Of a stretch of DNA of 12,955 bases, positions 6,081 through 12,955 are shown piece by piece; position 1 is the first letter of the stretch; every line of letters starts with the position of its first letter. A program made the translations under genes and the position numbers. The notes under the pieces are model-generated. The model saw only the letters and a list, made by a program, of their open reading frames with translations, ran no database searches and was not told the DNA's origin. This DNA is from CAZJFC01 sp964545245 (GTDB lineage Bacteria; Pseudomonadota; Alphaproteobacteria; Rickettsiales; 21-14-0-20-44-7): NCBI GenBank assembly GCA_964545245.1, contig CAZJFC010000051.1, positions 1 through 12,955 on the forward strand. The letters are read 5' to 3'.

Positions 6081-7016
6081 ATGAAAAAATACTATCTGGC
6101 TTTTATTTTATCGGTATTGGCGGCCAATCCTGCGCCTGCCGCCTTGGTCAAAGAAGTGAACGGCGATATCAATTTCACCGCGCAGGACGGCTCGAACCTT
6201 GTGTTCACGGCAGGACGCGCGGCTTATGTCAACGGCGTCAGGGTGGCGGAATGCCCGCCGGGCGCAGTTATAAGGAAATCCGCGGGCGCAGCTTCGGTTA
6301 AATGCATCAATAACGCGGTCAAGATAATGGACGGGCGCGGCAATGAGCTGCGTATCGCGGCGGGCGCAGTGAAAGGGCTGAACGCGAACGGGCAGTATGA
6401 GGCGCTGGTTGCGGCGGAAACATCGGTAATTGCAAGGCAGCCGGGGGCCGCTTCGGTTGAGGTTTATGATTATAACCAGACGATCCGCGACCTTGGGGTG
6501 AAGAAGCAGGGTAATAACCTTGTGCTGGATATGAGCAGCGATATCCTGTTTGAGTTCGGAAAATGGGATTTGACCGCAAAAGCGAATGAAACGCTTAACC
6601 GCCTTGCTTATGTCATCAACCATGACAGGAAAGGCGCGGTGCTGATCCAGGGGCATACCGATTCCGTGGGGGATGACGCGGCGAACCTTACACTTTCCAA
6701 CAAACGCGCGAATACGGTGGCCGAATGGCTGATAACCCACGGCGGGATTGATGCGAATGTTTTAAGGGTGCAGGGGCTTGGCGAATCTTACCCGGTTGCC
6801 GCGAACGCCAACCCGGATGGCAGCGATAACCCGATTGGCCGCGCGCAGAACCGCCGCGTGTCAATCCTTATCCAGACCGTGAACGAGCCTTTGGCCGTTG
6901 AAGGGGCGGTGGGCGGCGGTGCGACAACTGTCCGCACCGGCGGCATAAAAGTGCAGACCGATGGCCGTGGTGGCGCGTCGGTGCAGATGCCGGGTATCAG
7001 CGTCCATAGCCATTAA
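6081..7016 (+). CDS. Exported OmpA-family peptidoglycan-binding protein
   Basis: 311 residues. An N-terminal signal peptide (MKK, hydrophobic stretch, A-P-A cleavage site near residue 20) sends it to the envelope. Residues about 22-145 form a region I do not recognise, rich in Ala/Val/Gly with two cysteines (58 and 75) that could pair. Residues about 148-275 are a complete OmpA C-terminal domain: DILFEFGKWDL, GHTDSVGDD with Asp194, LSNKRANTVAEWL with Arg209, GLGESYPVA and GRAQNRRVSILI. The Asp and Arg positions match those that bind diaminopimelate in peptidoglycan. A Gly-rich tail follows. No beta-barrel is evident, so it is likely a periplasmic anchor or lipoprotein-like linker without a lipobox. 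GGGGA lies 4 nt before the ATG. It converges on cobB with a 4-bp overlap of stop codons. Confidence 0.88.
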   Translation: MKKYYLAFILSVLAANPAPAALVKEVNGDINFTAQDGSNLVFTAGRAAYVNGVRVAECPPGAVIRKSAGAASVKCINNAVKIMDGRGNELRIAAGAVKGLNANGQYEALVAAETSVIARQPGAASVEVYDYNQTIRDLGVKKQGNNLVLDMSSDILFEFGKWDLTAKANETLNRLAYVINHDRKGAVLIQGHTDSVGDDAANLTLSNKRANTVAEWLITHGGIDANVLRVQGLGESYPVAANANPDGSDNPIGRAQNRRVSILIQTVNEPLAVEGAVGGGATTVRTGGIKVQTDGRGGASVQMPGISVHSH

Positions 7017-7678
7017 TGGTTTGCAGCCAGTAATTCCGCTGCAAAATCCGGCAGGATTTCGCCCGCCTTGCCGTAAATCTTGCGGTCGAAATAAGGGTTA
7101 TGGGTCGGCTCAAGGTTGATCTCCACGGTTTCCGCCCCTGCGTGTTTGGCCTCGGCCACAAACCCGGCGGCGGGGTAAACATTGCCCGAAGTGCCGATGG
7201 AAATGAACAGGTCGGCTTCGTGCAGGGCTGCGTAAATGCGCTCCATCTCAAGCGGCATTTCGCCGAACCAGACGATGTGCGGGCGGAAGGCGGTTCCCGC
7301 CAAATCCTCATGGCAATCAGAAACTTCGCCGGATCTTGTGCAGCGTTTCTTGAGCAACTCGCCGTGCATATGGATAAGGTTCCTGCTGCCCGCGCGTTCA
7401 TGCAGGTCATCCACGTTTTGTGTCACCAGCAGAACATTGTGTTTTCCGGCTACTTCCAGTTTCGCGAGGGCGATGTGCGCCTGGTTGGGCTGCACGGTCT
7501 TTAGCTGGGCGCGGCGCATGTTATAAAACCTCTGCACCAGTTCCGGGTTGCGGGTGAAGCCGTCGGGCGTGGCGACATCCTCGATGCGGTGGTCTTCCCA
7601 TAATCCGTCGGAGGCGCGGAAGGTGCGCACGCCGCTTTCGGCAGAAACCCCGGCTCCGGTGAGGATTACGATTTTCAT
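7013..7678 (-). CDS. cobB: NAD-dependent protein deacylase (Sir2 / CobB, class III)
   Basis: A 221-residue sirtuin removing acyl groups from lysines with NAD. It has GAGVSAESG (8-16), FRASDGLW, QNVDDLHERAG (87-97), catalytic His105 in HMHGE, RPHIVWFGEMP, GTSGNVYPAAGF and INLEP. Tyr52 and Arg55 (YNMR) match the YxxR pair that binds acidic acyl groups in SIRT5/CobB, suggesting desuccinylase or demalonylase activity. The small zinc module is short: only RCTRSG and one further Cys remain, with no second CxxC. I use the ATG at 7678 because MKIVILTGAG is the family N-terminus. An in-frame ATG at 7711 would add 11 residues encoded by the adjoining palindrome. There is no ribosome site before either, so translation may depend on phoB read-through. 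Confidence 0.92.
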   Translation of the reverse strand: MKIVILTGAGVSAESGVRTFRASDGLWEDHRIEDVATPDGFTRNPELVQRFYNMRRAQLKTVQPNQAHIALAKLEVAGKHNVLLVTQNVDDLHERAGSRNLIHMHGELLKKRCTRSGEVSDCHEDLAGTAFRPHIVWFGEMPLEMERIYAALHEADLFISIGTSGNVYPAAGFVAEAKHAGAETVEINLEPTHNPYFDRKIYGKAGEILPDFAAELLAANH

Positions 7679-7679
7679 A

Positions 7680-7758
7680 GGTTGCGTAGTTGCGTGGTTA
7701 CATGGTTGCATAGTGGAGCAGTCACCATGTAACTATGTAACCACGCAACCACGCAACC
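7680..7758. repeat. 79-bp near-perfect palindrome filling the phoB-cobB junction
   Basis: Arms 7680-7715 and 7723-7758 are inverted copies matching at 32 of 36 positions around a 7-nt loop. Each arm is built from GGTTGCGTGGTTGCGTGG- and TTACATGG-like units. It starts 1 nt from the cobB ATG and ends 1 nt from the phoB stop codon. The 12-mer CCACGCAACCAC at 7741-7752 is repeated twice within purH. Confidence 0.85.
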
Positions 7759-7759
7759 C

Positions 7760-8464
7760 TTACTTGGAATCATCCAGCGCATAACCGGCGGAGCGTACGG
7801 TGCGGATGATGTCTTCCGCGCCTTCCTTCACTTCCAGCGCTTTACGCAGGCGGCGGATGTGGACGTCGACAGTGCGCAGCTCAACATAAATATCGTTGCC
7901 CCAGATATTATCAAGAAGTTGCTCGCGGCTGAATACGCGGCGCGGGTTTTCCATGAAATGGCGCAGGAGCTTGAACTCGGTAGGGCCAAGGTGAACCTCA
8001 TGTTCGCCGCGCGTTACCTTGTGCGTGGAGAGGTCCATCTTGATATCGGCGAAATTGAGCGATTCGTTCGAGAAAGCAGGGCGGATGCGGCGCAATACGG
8101 CCTTGATACGCGCGATAAGCTCGGCGGGGGAAAAAGGCTTGGTGATGTAATCATCCGCGCCGTAATCAAGCCCCATCAGCTTGTCGGATTCCTCGCTGCG
8201 GGCGGTCACCATGATGATCGGGATGTTGCGGGTTTTTTCGTTCTGGCGGACGCGGCGGCAGACTTCGATGCCGGAAATGTTCGGGAGCATCCAGTCGAGC
8301 AGGATGATATCGGGCTTGTCTTCCTGTATCATTTGCAGGGCGAGGTCGCCGTCTTCGGCGTGGCTGGCGGTGAAGCCCTCGGCCTTGAGGTTATATTTCA
8401 GCATTGCCGCGATTGCTTCATCGTCTTCGACAACGAGAACTTTGGGATTCATGTCAACTGCCAT
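7760..8464 (-). CDS. phoB: Phosphate regulon response regulator PhoB
   Basis: An OmpR/PhoB-class regulator of 234 residues that, when phosphorylated, activates phosphate-starvation genes. The receiver domain (about 8-125) has the acidic pair Asp14-Asp15, phospho-acceptor Asp57 in LLDWMLP, Thr87 in MVTAR and Lys109 in TKPFSP. The winged-helix DNA-binding domain (about 135-232) includes LGPTEFKLLRHFMENPRRVFSREQLLDNIWG and VDVHIRRLRKALE, typical of PhoB. The start at 8464 has GAGGA 11 nt upstream; the second Met (residue 5) has none. It lies 324 bp downstream of pstB on the same strand, which supports the PhoB identity over other OmpR-class regulators. No sensor kinase (phoR) is in the window. 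Confidence 0.95.
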   Translation of the reverse strand: MAVDMNPKVLVVEDDEAIAAMLKYNLKAEGFTASHAEDGDLALQMIQEDKPDIILLDWMLPNISGIEVCRRVRQNEKTRNIPIIMVTARSEESDKLMGLDYGADDYITKPFSPAELIARIKAVLRRIRPAFSNESLNFADIKMDLSTHKVTRGEHEVHLGPTEFKLLRHFMENPRRVFSREQLLDNIWGNDIYVELRTVDVHIRRLRKALEVKEGAEDIIRTVRSAGYALDDSK

Positions 8465-8552
8465 AATTTCTCATATCCTCTTTCAGTCGTTCTTCCTTTC
8501 GGAAAACAACATTAATATCCCCAAATTCTTCATAAAACATTAATTTGTCAAG

Positions 8553-8558
8553 ATTATA
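8553..8558 (-). promoter_or_regulatory. Possible phoB -10 element
   Basis: A consensus TATAAT on the minus strand about 90 nt upstream of the phoB ATG. I see no good -35 at the right distance and no convincing Pho box. If used, the promoter would need an activator or would be weak. A TTGACA lies just downstream (8551-8546) but without a matching -10. Confidence 0.3.
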
Positions 8559-8671
8559 GCGGCTGGAGAAGCCTTTATTAGCTTATATTTATGTTCGGTG
8601 GCTCTTTTGACGATATCATTTTGTTGCGTCTATAGTGTAGTGCGCCATTCTCTTTATCCATTGATATAAAT

Positions 8672-8706
8672 AAAAAAAAATCTGTCATTCCCGCGGAGGC
8701 GGGAAT
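8672..8706 (-). terminator. Repeat-derived terminator after the pst genes
   Basis: On the minus strand ATTCCCGC-CTCC-GCGGGAAT (8706-8687) is an 8-bp stem with a 4-nt loop, followed 6 nt later by nine T (8680-8672). It lies about 80 nt beyond the pstB stop and would separate pst transcription from phoB. Confidence 0.6.
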
Positions 8707-8742
8707 CTTGCTCTTTAAGACCCCCGCCTGCGCGGGGTGACA
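8684..8742. repeat. Two-hairpin palindromic element between pstB and phoB
   Basis: The unit begins GTCATTCCCGC and ends GGGGTGACA. It contains two hairpins, ATTCCCGC/GCGGGAAT and CCCCGC/GCGGGG (8722-8737), joined by CTTGCTCTTTAAGA. A half of the same type is at about 358-377. One arm doubles as the terminator stem. The rest of 8465-8788 holds the phoB leader and AT-rich sequence with no gene. Confidence 0.75.
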
Positions 8743-8788
8743 ATATACTTATGTCCGTAGTATATTCGCCAAGCCGAGGATTGAAGCC

Positions 8789-9577
8789 TTAACCATACCT
8801 TCCCGTAATATAATCCTGTGTCTGCTGGTAGTGCGGGTTGGTGAAGATTATATCAGTGTCGTTATATTCAACGATCTTTCCAAGGTGGAAAAAGGCGGTT
8901 TTCTGGCTCACACGCGCTGCCTGCTGCATGGAGTGTGTGACAATTACAATAGTGAAGTTCCGTTTAAGCTCGTCGATAAGGCTCTCGATCTTTGCGGTGG
9001 CTATTGGGTCAAGCGCCGAGCACGGTTCGTCCATTAAAATGATTTCCGGGCTGACGGCGATGGTGCGCGCAATGCAAAGGCGCTGCTGCTGGCCGCCGGA
9101 AAGGCTGGTTCCCGGTTCTTCGAGGCGGTCTTTCACTTCTTCCCACAAGCCGGCGCGGCGGAGGCTTTTTTCCACCAACTCGTTAAGTTCCGGTTTTGAT
9201 TTTGTGAGTTCGTGCAGGCGGGGGCCATAAGCCACGTTGTCGTAAATAGATTTCGGGAACGGGGTTGGTTTCTGGAACACCATGCCGGTGCGCGCGCGGA
9301 GCTGCACCACATCCACATCGTTATCGTAGATATTCTTGCCGTCAATTGTGATCCTGCCATTGATGCGGCAGCTATCGATTGTGTCATTCATGCGGTTGAG
9401 GCAGCGCAGGAAGGATGATTTTCCGCAGCCGGAAGGGCCGATCAGCGCGGTGACGGTGTGCGGCTCGAATGATACGTTCACATCGAACAGCGCCTGTTTG
9501 TCGCCATAGAAAAGGTTCACCTCTTCGGCACTGATTTTTGCGGGAATATTCTCTCTTTTTTTACCAGCGTCTTTCAT
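8789..9577 (-). CDS. pstB: Phosphate ABC transporter ATP-binding protein PstB
   Basis: The ATPase that powers the high-affinity phosphate importer, working as a dimer on the inner face of the membrane with PstC and PstA. It has 262 residues, normal for the family. Walker A GPSGCGKSS is at 47-55, the ABC signature LSGGQQQRL at 159-167, Walker B with DEP at 183-185 (the DEPCSALDP form is typical of PstB), and the switch His215 in VTHSM. The Q-loop MVFQKPTPFPKSIYDN is also PstB-like. Its start overlaps the 3' end of pstA by 17 bp in another frame, so translation is probably coupled. The ribosome site is weak. The ATG at 9577 gives a short Lys-rich lead before the domain. Confidence 0.97.
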   Translation of the reverse strand: MKDAGKKRENIPAKISAEEVNLFYGDKQALFDVNVSFEPHTVTALIGPSGCGKSSFLRCLNRMNDTIDSCRINGRITIDGKNIYDNDVDVVQLRARTGMVFQKPTPFPKSIYDNVAYGPRLHELTKSKPELNELVEKSLRRAGLWEEVKDRLEEPGTSLSGGQQQRLCIARTIAVSPEIILMDEPCSALDPIATAKIESLIDELKRNFTIVIVTHSMQQAARVSQKTAFFHLGKIVEYNDTDIIFTNPHYQQTQDYITGRYG

Positions 9578-10778
9578 ATTTTTTACGTATCCATACTGCG
9601 ATTATATTCATGAGGATAAGGATTGCGAGCAAAACAATGATTGCTGCCGCAGTCTTTTCCACGAATCCGGGCTGGCTGTTTTTTGACCAGAGGAATATCT
9701 GCACCGGCATCGCCGAGGCAGGGTCGGTGAAGCCATTTGGAATGTCGACGATGAAGGCTACCATGCCGATCATAAGGAGCGGCGCGGTTTCGCCAAGCGC
9801 GCGCGCGATGCCGAGGATGGTTCCGGTCATGATGCCGGGCATGGCGAGCGGGATGGTGTGGTGCATCGCCACCTGTAAAGGGGAAGCGCCCAGCGCCATT
9901 GCCGCCTGTTTGATTGAAGGCGGGACGGATTTCAGCGAGGCGCGGGTGGAGATGATGACAACCGGGATAATCATCAGCGCGAGGGTGAGGCCGCCGACGA
10001 TGGGGGCGGAACGCGGCATGCCGAAGAAGTTGAGGTAAACCGCAAGGCCGAGCAGGCCGAACACGATGGAAGGCACGGCGGCAAGGTTGTTGATGTTGAT
10101 CTCGATAATATCGGTGATGCGGTTCTTGGGCGCGAATTCCTCAAGGTAAACCGCGGATAATACGCCGATGGGAAGCGCCACCAGCAGGCAGGAGATTATG
10201 AGCAATATGGAGCCGATGAACGCCCCGCCGATGCCGGCCATCTCGGATTCCTGGCTGTCACCGTTGGTGAAGAAGGCGGAGTTGAATTTCTTCTTGATGA
10301 GTTTTTTCTCTTTCAGCGCTTTCACGAATTCGGCTTTTTCGGGGGAGATCCTGGTCTTCCAGTCCTTGCTTTTTTTCTTGAAATAGATGTCTACGTTTTC
10401 CTGCGCGGGGAACCAGATGGTTTCTTTCTTCCCGGCGGGGCTTTTATGCTTTTCGACATATTTTTGCAGTTCGAATTTGCTGCCCGCAGAAACCAGTGTG
10501 AATAAATTGCGCTTTTCGGAATTTGAGGTGGCTTCGGGGAAAAGTCCGCTTAGGGAGTTTTGTATCAGTTTGTTGTAGTTTTTGGAATTTAGTTCTTCTC
10601 CCGTAAAGTTGATTTCGAGCTTTATCTTGGTCTGGCGGAAGCCGCTTAAACCGTTGCCGAGGATGGTGAAAAGCAGCAACAGCAGGAAACAGAAGGAAAG
10701 GCCGATCGCAAAAATCCCGGCGGCCCTGAAGCGCATTTCCGATTGCTGGCGTCTTTTGAGGTTGGTTATCTTAATCAT
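9561..10778 (-). CDS. pstA: Phosphate ABC transporter permease PstA with large periplasmic insert
   Basis: A membrane subunit forming the phosphate channel with PstC. It has 405 residues, about 110 more than E. coli PstA. The extra part is N-terminal: after the first membrane segment (about 19-41) comes a Lys-rich soluble domain (about 45-178) that should face the periplasm, matching the DUF3333-type extension I know from alphaproteobacterial PstA. The permease domain (about 180-400) has several hydrophobic helices and the cytoplasmic EAA loop AALGAS-like stretch at 292-318 (MALGASPLQVAMHHTIPLAM), which contacts PstB. The ATG at 10778 overlaps the pstC end by 8 nt (ATGATTAA), a classic coupling arrangement. 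The role of the periplasmic domain is unknown; docking of PstS is a guess. Confidence 0.95.
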   Translation of the reverse strand: MIKITNLKRRQQSEMRFRAAGIFAIGLSFCFLLLLLFTILGNGLSGFRQTKIKLEINFTGEELNSKNYNKLIQNSLSGLFPEATSNSEKRNLFTLVSAGSKFELQKYVEKHKSPAGKKETIWFPAQENVDIYFKKKSKDWKTRISPEKAEFVKALKEKKLIKKKFNSAFFTNGDSQESEMAGIGGAFIGSILLIISCLLVALPIGVLSAVYLEEFAPKNRITDIIEININNLAAVPSIVFGLLGLAVYLNFFGMPRSAPIVGGLTLALMIIPVVIISTRASLKSVPPSIKQAAMALGASPLQVAMHHTIPLAMPGIMTGTILGIARALGETAPLLMIGMVAFIVDIPNGFTDPASAMPVQIFLWSKNSQPGFVEKTAAAIIVLLAILILMNIIAVWIRKKYERRW

Positions 10779-11775
10779 ACATCTCCCTGTATTTTTTCAC
10801 GATCCTGAGGGCGATGATATTGAGCGCGAGGGTCACGGCAAAAAGCGCAAGGCCAAGCGCGAAGGCGGAGAGGGTTTTTGCGCTGTTGAACTCCTGGTCG
10901 CCGGTGAGCATGGCGACGATCTGCACGGTCACGGTGGTGACGGATTCCAGTGGGTTAAGCGTAAGGTTTGCGGCAAGCCCCGCGGCCATTACCACGATCA
11001 TGGTTTCGCCCACCGCGCGGGAGATGGCGAGCAGCATCGCGCCCATGATGCCCGGCAGCGCGGCAGGGATGATCACCTTCCTGATGGTTTCCGATTTTGT
11101 CGCGCCAAGCGCATAGGAAGCATCGCGCAGTGATTGCGGGACGGCGTTTATCACGTCGTCGGAGAGGGAAAGCACGTAAGGGATAATCATGATGCCCATC
11201 ACCAGCCCAGCGGCAAGGGCGGATTCGCTCGCGACGTCCAGCCCGATGGACTCTCCCGCGCCACGGATGAGCGGAGCGACGGTGAGAGCGGCGAAATAGC
11301 CATAAACCACGGTTGGTATCCCGGCGAGGATTTCGAGGATAGGCTTGATGGTGGAACGCGCCGGTTTTGAGGCATATTCAGCAAGGTAAATAGCCGAATA
11401 AAGCCCCAGCGGCGCGGGAACCAGCATGGCAATAAGCGTGATGAGGAAAGTGCCAACAAAAAGCGGTATCGCGCCGAATGCGCTCTGGCCTTCCGTCCCG
11501 GCGGTGTTTTGCGGGCTCCAATGGGTGCCGAAAAGGAATTCGAGGACACCGACTTTTTCAAAGAAAAGCAGCGATTCATAAATTACCGAAAGGACGATCG
11601 CAAAAGTGATGAAGATCGAAACCAGCGTTCCGGCGATGAGCAGAAATTTGATTATGCGCTCGGAAAAACTGATGGTCTGGAAATTTGGCGTGGTTTTGTA
11701 CAGCAGGAAAATGCCATAGGAGGAGGCGGCAAGCAGAAAGAGGAACAATCCCGATTGTAGCGTGTCGTTATCCAT
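10771..11775 (-). CDS. pstC: Phosphate ABC transporter permease PstC
   Basis: The second membrane subunit of the phosphate importer, 334 residues, near the E. coli length. An N-terminal hydrophobic segment (about 9-26) precedes a second one (about 43-72). The permease core follows, with LEILAGIPTVVYGYFAAL at 148-165, the EAA loop YALGATKSETIRKVIIPAAL at 221-240, and AISRAVGETMIVVMAAG, all characteristic of PstC. Order pstC-pstA-pstB with overlapping ends indicates one operon. pstS is not immediately upstream; instead a proline-rich OmpA-like gene ends 32 nt before the ATG. The ribosome site before the ATG at 11775 is poor, so read-through from that gene is possible. Confidence 0.95.
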   Translation of the reverse strand: MDNDTLQSGLFLFLLAASSYGIFLLYKTTPNFQTISFSERIIKFLLIAGTLVSIFITFAIVLSVIYESLLFFEKVGVLEFLFGTHWSPQNTAGTEGQSAFGAIPLFVGTFLITLIAMLVPAPLGLYSAIYLAEYASKPARSTIKPILEILAGIPTVVYGYFAALTVAPLIRGAGESIGLDVASESALAAGLVMGIMIIPYVLSLSDDVINAVPQSLRDASYALGATKSETIRKVIIPAALPGIMGAMLLAISRAVGETMIVVMAAGLAANLTLNPLESVTTVTVQIVAMLTGDQEFNSAKTLSAFALGLALFAVTLALNIIALRIVKKYREMYD

Positions 11776-11807
11776 TAATATACCCAGTACCCACTAACGT
11801 ATTTTAC

Positions 11808-12955
11808 TCAGCCCGTTTTACCCAGAATTATGTCAACCCTGTCGGGAACCCCGGAGGTTGATTTGTTGCCGAGAGGTTTAACGTTAATTCTTTCTTTTTC
11901 AACATTTCTTTCCAGCAGGAAACGGCGGATCGAGATCGCGCGGGCGAGCGAGGTGCGGATTGCCTGCCCGGTCTGTTCCTCCGTGCCGCCTGCATAGGCC
12001 ATGATATTGACCTGCAGCGTTTTATCAGCCTGAAGTTTCTGGACGATAGCCATCATTTTCGCCTGCTCGGAAGGGGGAAGTTCTACTTCTGCCTCGGCGT
12101 AAGGGATGGATAGCTCAACCGGGCCGGATACCGGCGCAGGCGGGGCTTCGGCAACCGGAAGGCCAGGTTGCTGCACCATTACGGTTTCTTTCTGCGGCAC
12201 GCTGTTTTGCGCAGGCGCGGAGGTGACAGTGTCATTCTGCTCAAACAATTTGTCGAGTGACGGCAGTTCCCTAGGCGAAGGCGGCAATGTCAAATCTGCC
12301 GGGGCTTTTTGTTGATTAAGCGAGCTTAAAGGCGGCAGTGTGGCAACCGAAGGCAGCGGTGGTGGCGCATCAGGGGATGAAGGAAGCGGCGCGAGCCTTA
12401 AAGGGGAGGTTTCGTCAGCAAGGTCTGCAATACGTGGCTTGCTGTTCAGTTTTTCATTCTGCGCGTCGATATTCTTGCGGATTTCTTCATACTGCTTGCT
12501 TTGGTTGTTCTGTATGAGGTCGCCGGTCAGTGGCGGTGGAGCAGGAGGGGGCGCAGGAGGCGTTACCTCATGTCCCGGCAGCGGCGGCAGTGCGGCAAGC
12601 GGGGCAGGTGAAGTCGGTGGCGGAGGAACCGCAACCGGAGGGTCAAGTTTTGCCAGCTTGGGGTCGATTTGCTTTGAAACTTCCGGTACGGCCAACGCGT
12701 CATTTTTGCTCAGCAGCGGTTTCGCGTCTGTGGTGGACACATCAGGAGTAATCACCAGCGGCGGCGTGCCGGGAGGCGGAACCGGGGTAACAGGTGGCTT
12801 CGCGGAGCCGTCGATTACTGCCGGTTGCGGCGGGCTGATAAGGTTTTTATCGGTTGGGGTGAGCTTCGCCACGCCTTCCCTCAACGCCGGAGGCGCCGGT
12901 GGCTGATCAGGTATAACCTGTGGTGGCGGCAAGTCAGACGCAGGCGGAGTTATAT
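11808..12955 (-). CDS. Proline-rich OmpA-like envelope protein, 5' end outside the window
   Basis: The frame is open to the window edge, so this is the C-terminal 381 residues of a longer protein. The first ~260 are low-complexity, rich in Pro, Ala and Leu, with a Gln/Asn/Lys stretch (QNNQSKQYEEIRKNID) that could be helical. Such linkers often span the periplasm. The last ~100 residues are an OmpA-like domain: VELSIPYAEAEVELP, LQVNIMAYAGG, TSLARAISIRRFLLERNV, INVKPLGNK and DRVDIIL. The GHTD of canonical OmpA is replaced by AYAG, so the diaminopimelate-binding Asp is missing while the Arg is kept. This variant is familiar to me from alphaproteobacterial OmpA-like proteins. A TTG at 12932 is a poor start candidate. 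It may be co-transcribed with pstC. Confidence 0.8.
   Translation of the reverse strand, partial: ITPPASDLPPPQVIPDQPPAPPALREGVAKLTPTDKNLISPPQPAVIDGSAKPPVTPVPPPGTPPLVITPDVSTTDAKPLLSKNDALAVPEVSKQIDPKLAKLDPPVAVPPPPTSPAPLAALPPLPGHEVTPPAPPPAPPPLTGDLIQNNQSKQYEEIRKNIDAQNEKLNSKPRIADLADETSPLRLAPLPSSPDAPPPLPSVATLPPLSSLNQQKAPADLTLPPSPRELPSLDKLFEQNDTVTSAPAQNSVPQKETVMVQQPGLPVAEAPPAPVSGPVELSIPYAEAEVELPPSEQAKMMAIVQKLQADKTLQVNIMAYAGGTEEQTGQAIRTSLARAISIRRFLLERNVEKERINVKPLGNKSTSGVPDRVDIILGKTG

Noticed and set aside
6108..6740. 210-codon open frame antisense to the OmpA-family gene
   Set aside because: Shadow frame opposite an intact signal peptide and OmpA domain.
7679..7711. Upstream cobB start adding MQPCNHATTQP
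   Set aside because: The added residues are encoded by the palindrome and are absent from the family; kept only as a possible alternative start.
8681..8690. Pho box half-site (CTGTCAT)
   Set aside because: It is the end of a dispersed palindromic repeat, there is no second half-site at 11-bp spacing, and it lies beside a terminator.
12340..12906. Gly/Ser-rich plus-strand open frame
   Set aside because: It is the complement of the proline-rich region of the OmpA-like gene, which has a recognisable domain at its end.

Overview
The window looks like chromosomal DNA of an alphaproteobacterium. The lineage markers are a GapR/DUF2312 protein, a PstA permease carrying a long alphaproteobacterial-type N-terminal periplasmic insert, and an OmpA-like protein of a subfamily I associate with Rhodospirillales/Micavibrio-type genomes. 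I cannot place it below class. The genome is rich in short palindromic repeats, which fill most intergenic gaps and also enter coding sequence. Two runs of 10 N (4028-4037, 4989-4998) are assembly gaps, and both fall in leuA.

Layout. 1-593 is repeat-rich non-coding DNA. grxC (-) and purH (+) are divergent from a 48-bp spacer. purH and gapR converge on a 320-bp block made almost wholly of repeats (2421-2740). A minus-strand cluster follows in transcription order leuA, alpha/beta hydrolase, gapR, with short spacers. leuA has a good sigma70-type promoter and a structured ~100-nt leader. 5716-6080 holds the leuA promoter, a full palindromic element and a terminator-like structure ahead of an exported OmpA-family protein (+). 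This gene meets cobB (sirtuin, -) tail to tail with a 4-bp overlap. The rest (7760-12955) is all minus strand: a 5'-truncated proline-rich OmpA-like gene, then pstC, pstA and pstB with overlapping ends, a 324-bp spacer with a repeat-derived terminator, phoB, and cobB.

Function. The right half is a phosphate-acquisition locus: the PstC/PstA/PstB membrane and ATPase parts of the high-affinity phosphate importer plus the response regulator PhoB. phoU, usually found between pstB and phoB, is absent here, and pstS and phoR are not in the window. The left half is housekeeping: redox (grxC), purine synthesis (purH), leucine synthesis (leuA) and nucleoid organisation (gapR).

The most notable signals are the leuA leader with competing hairpins, a 36-bp-period palindromic array translated in frame inside the hydrolase, repeat-like sequence inside leuA and purH, and a 79-bp palindrome exactly filling the phoB-cobB junction. 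No complete new defence or mobile system is visible.
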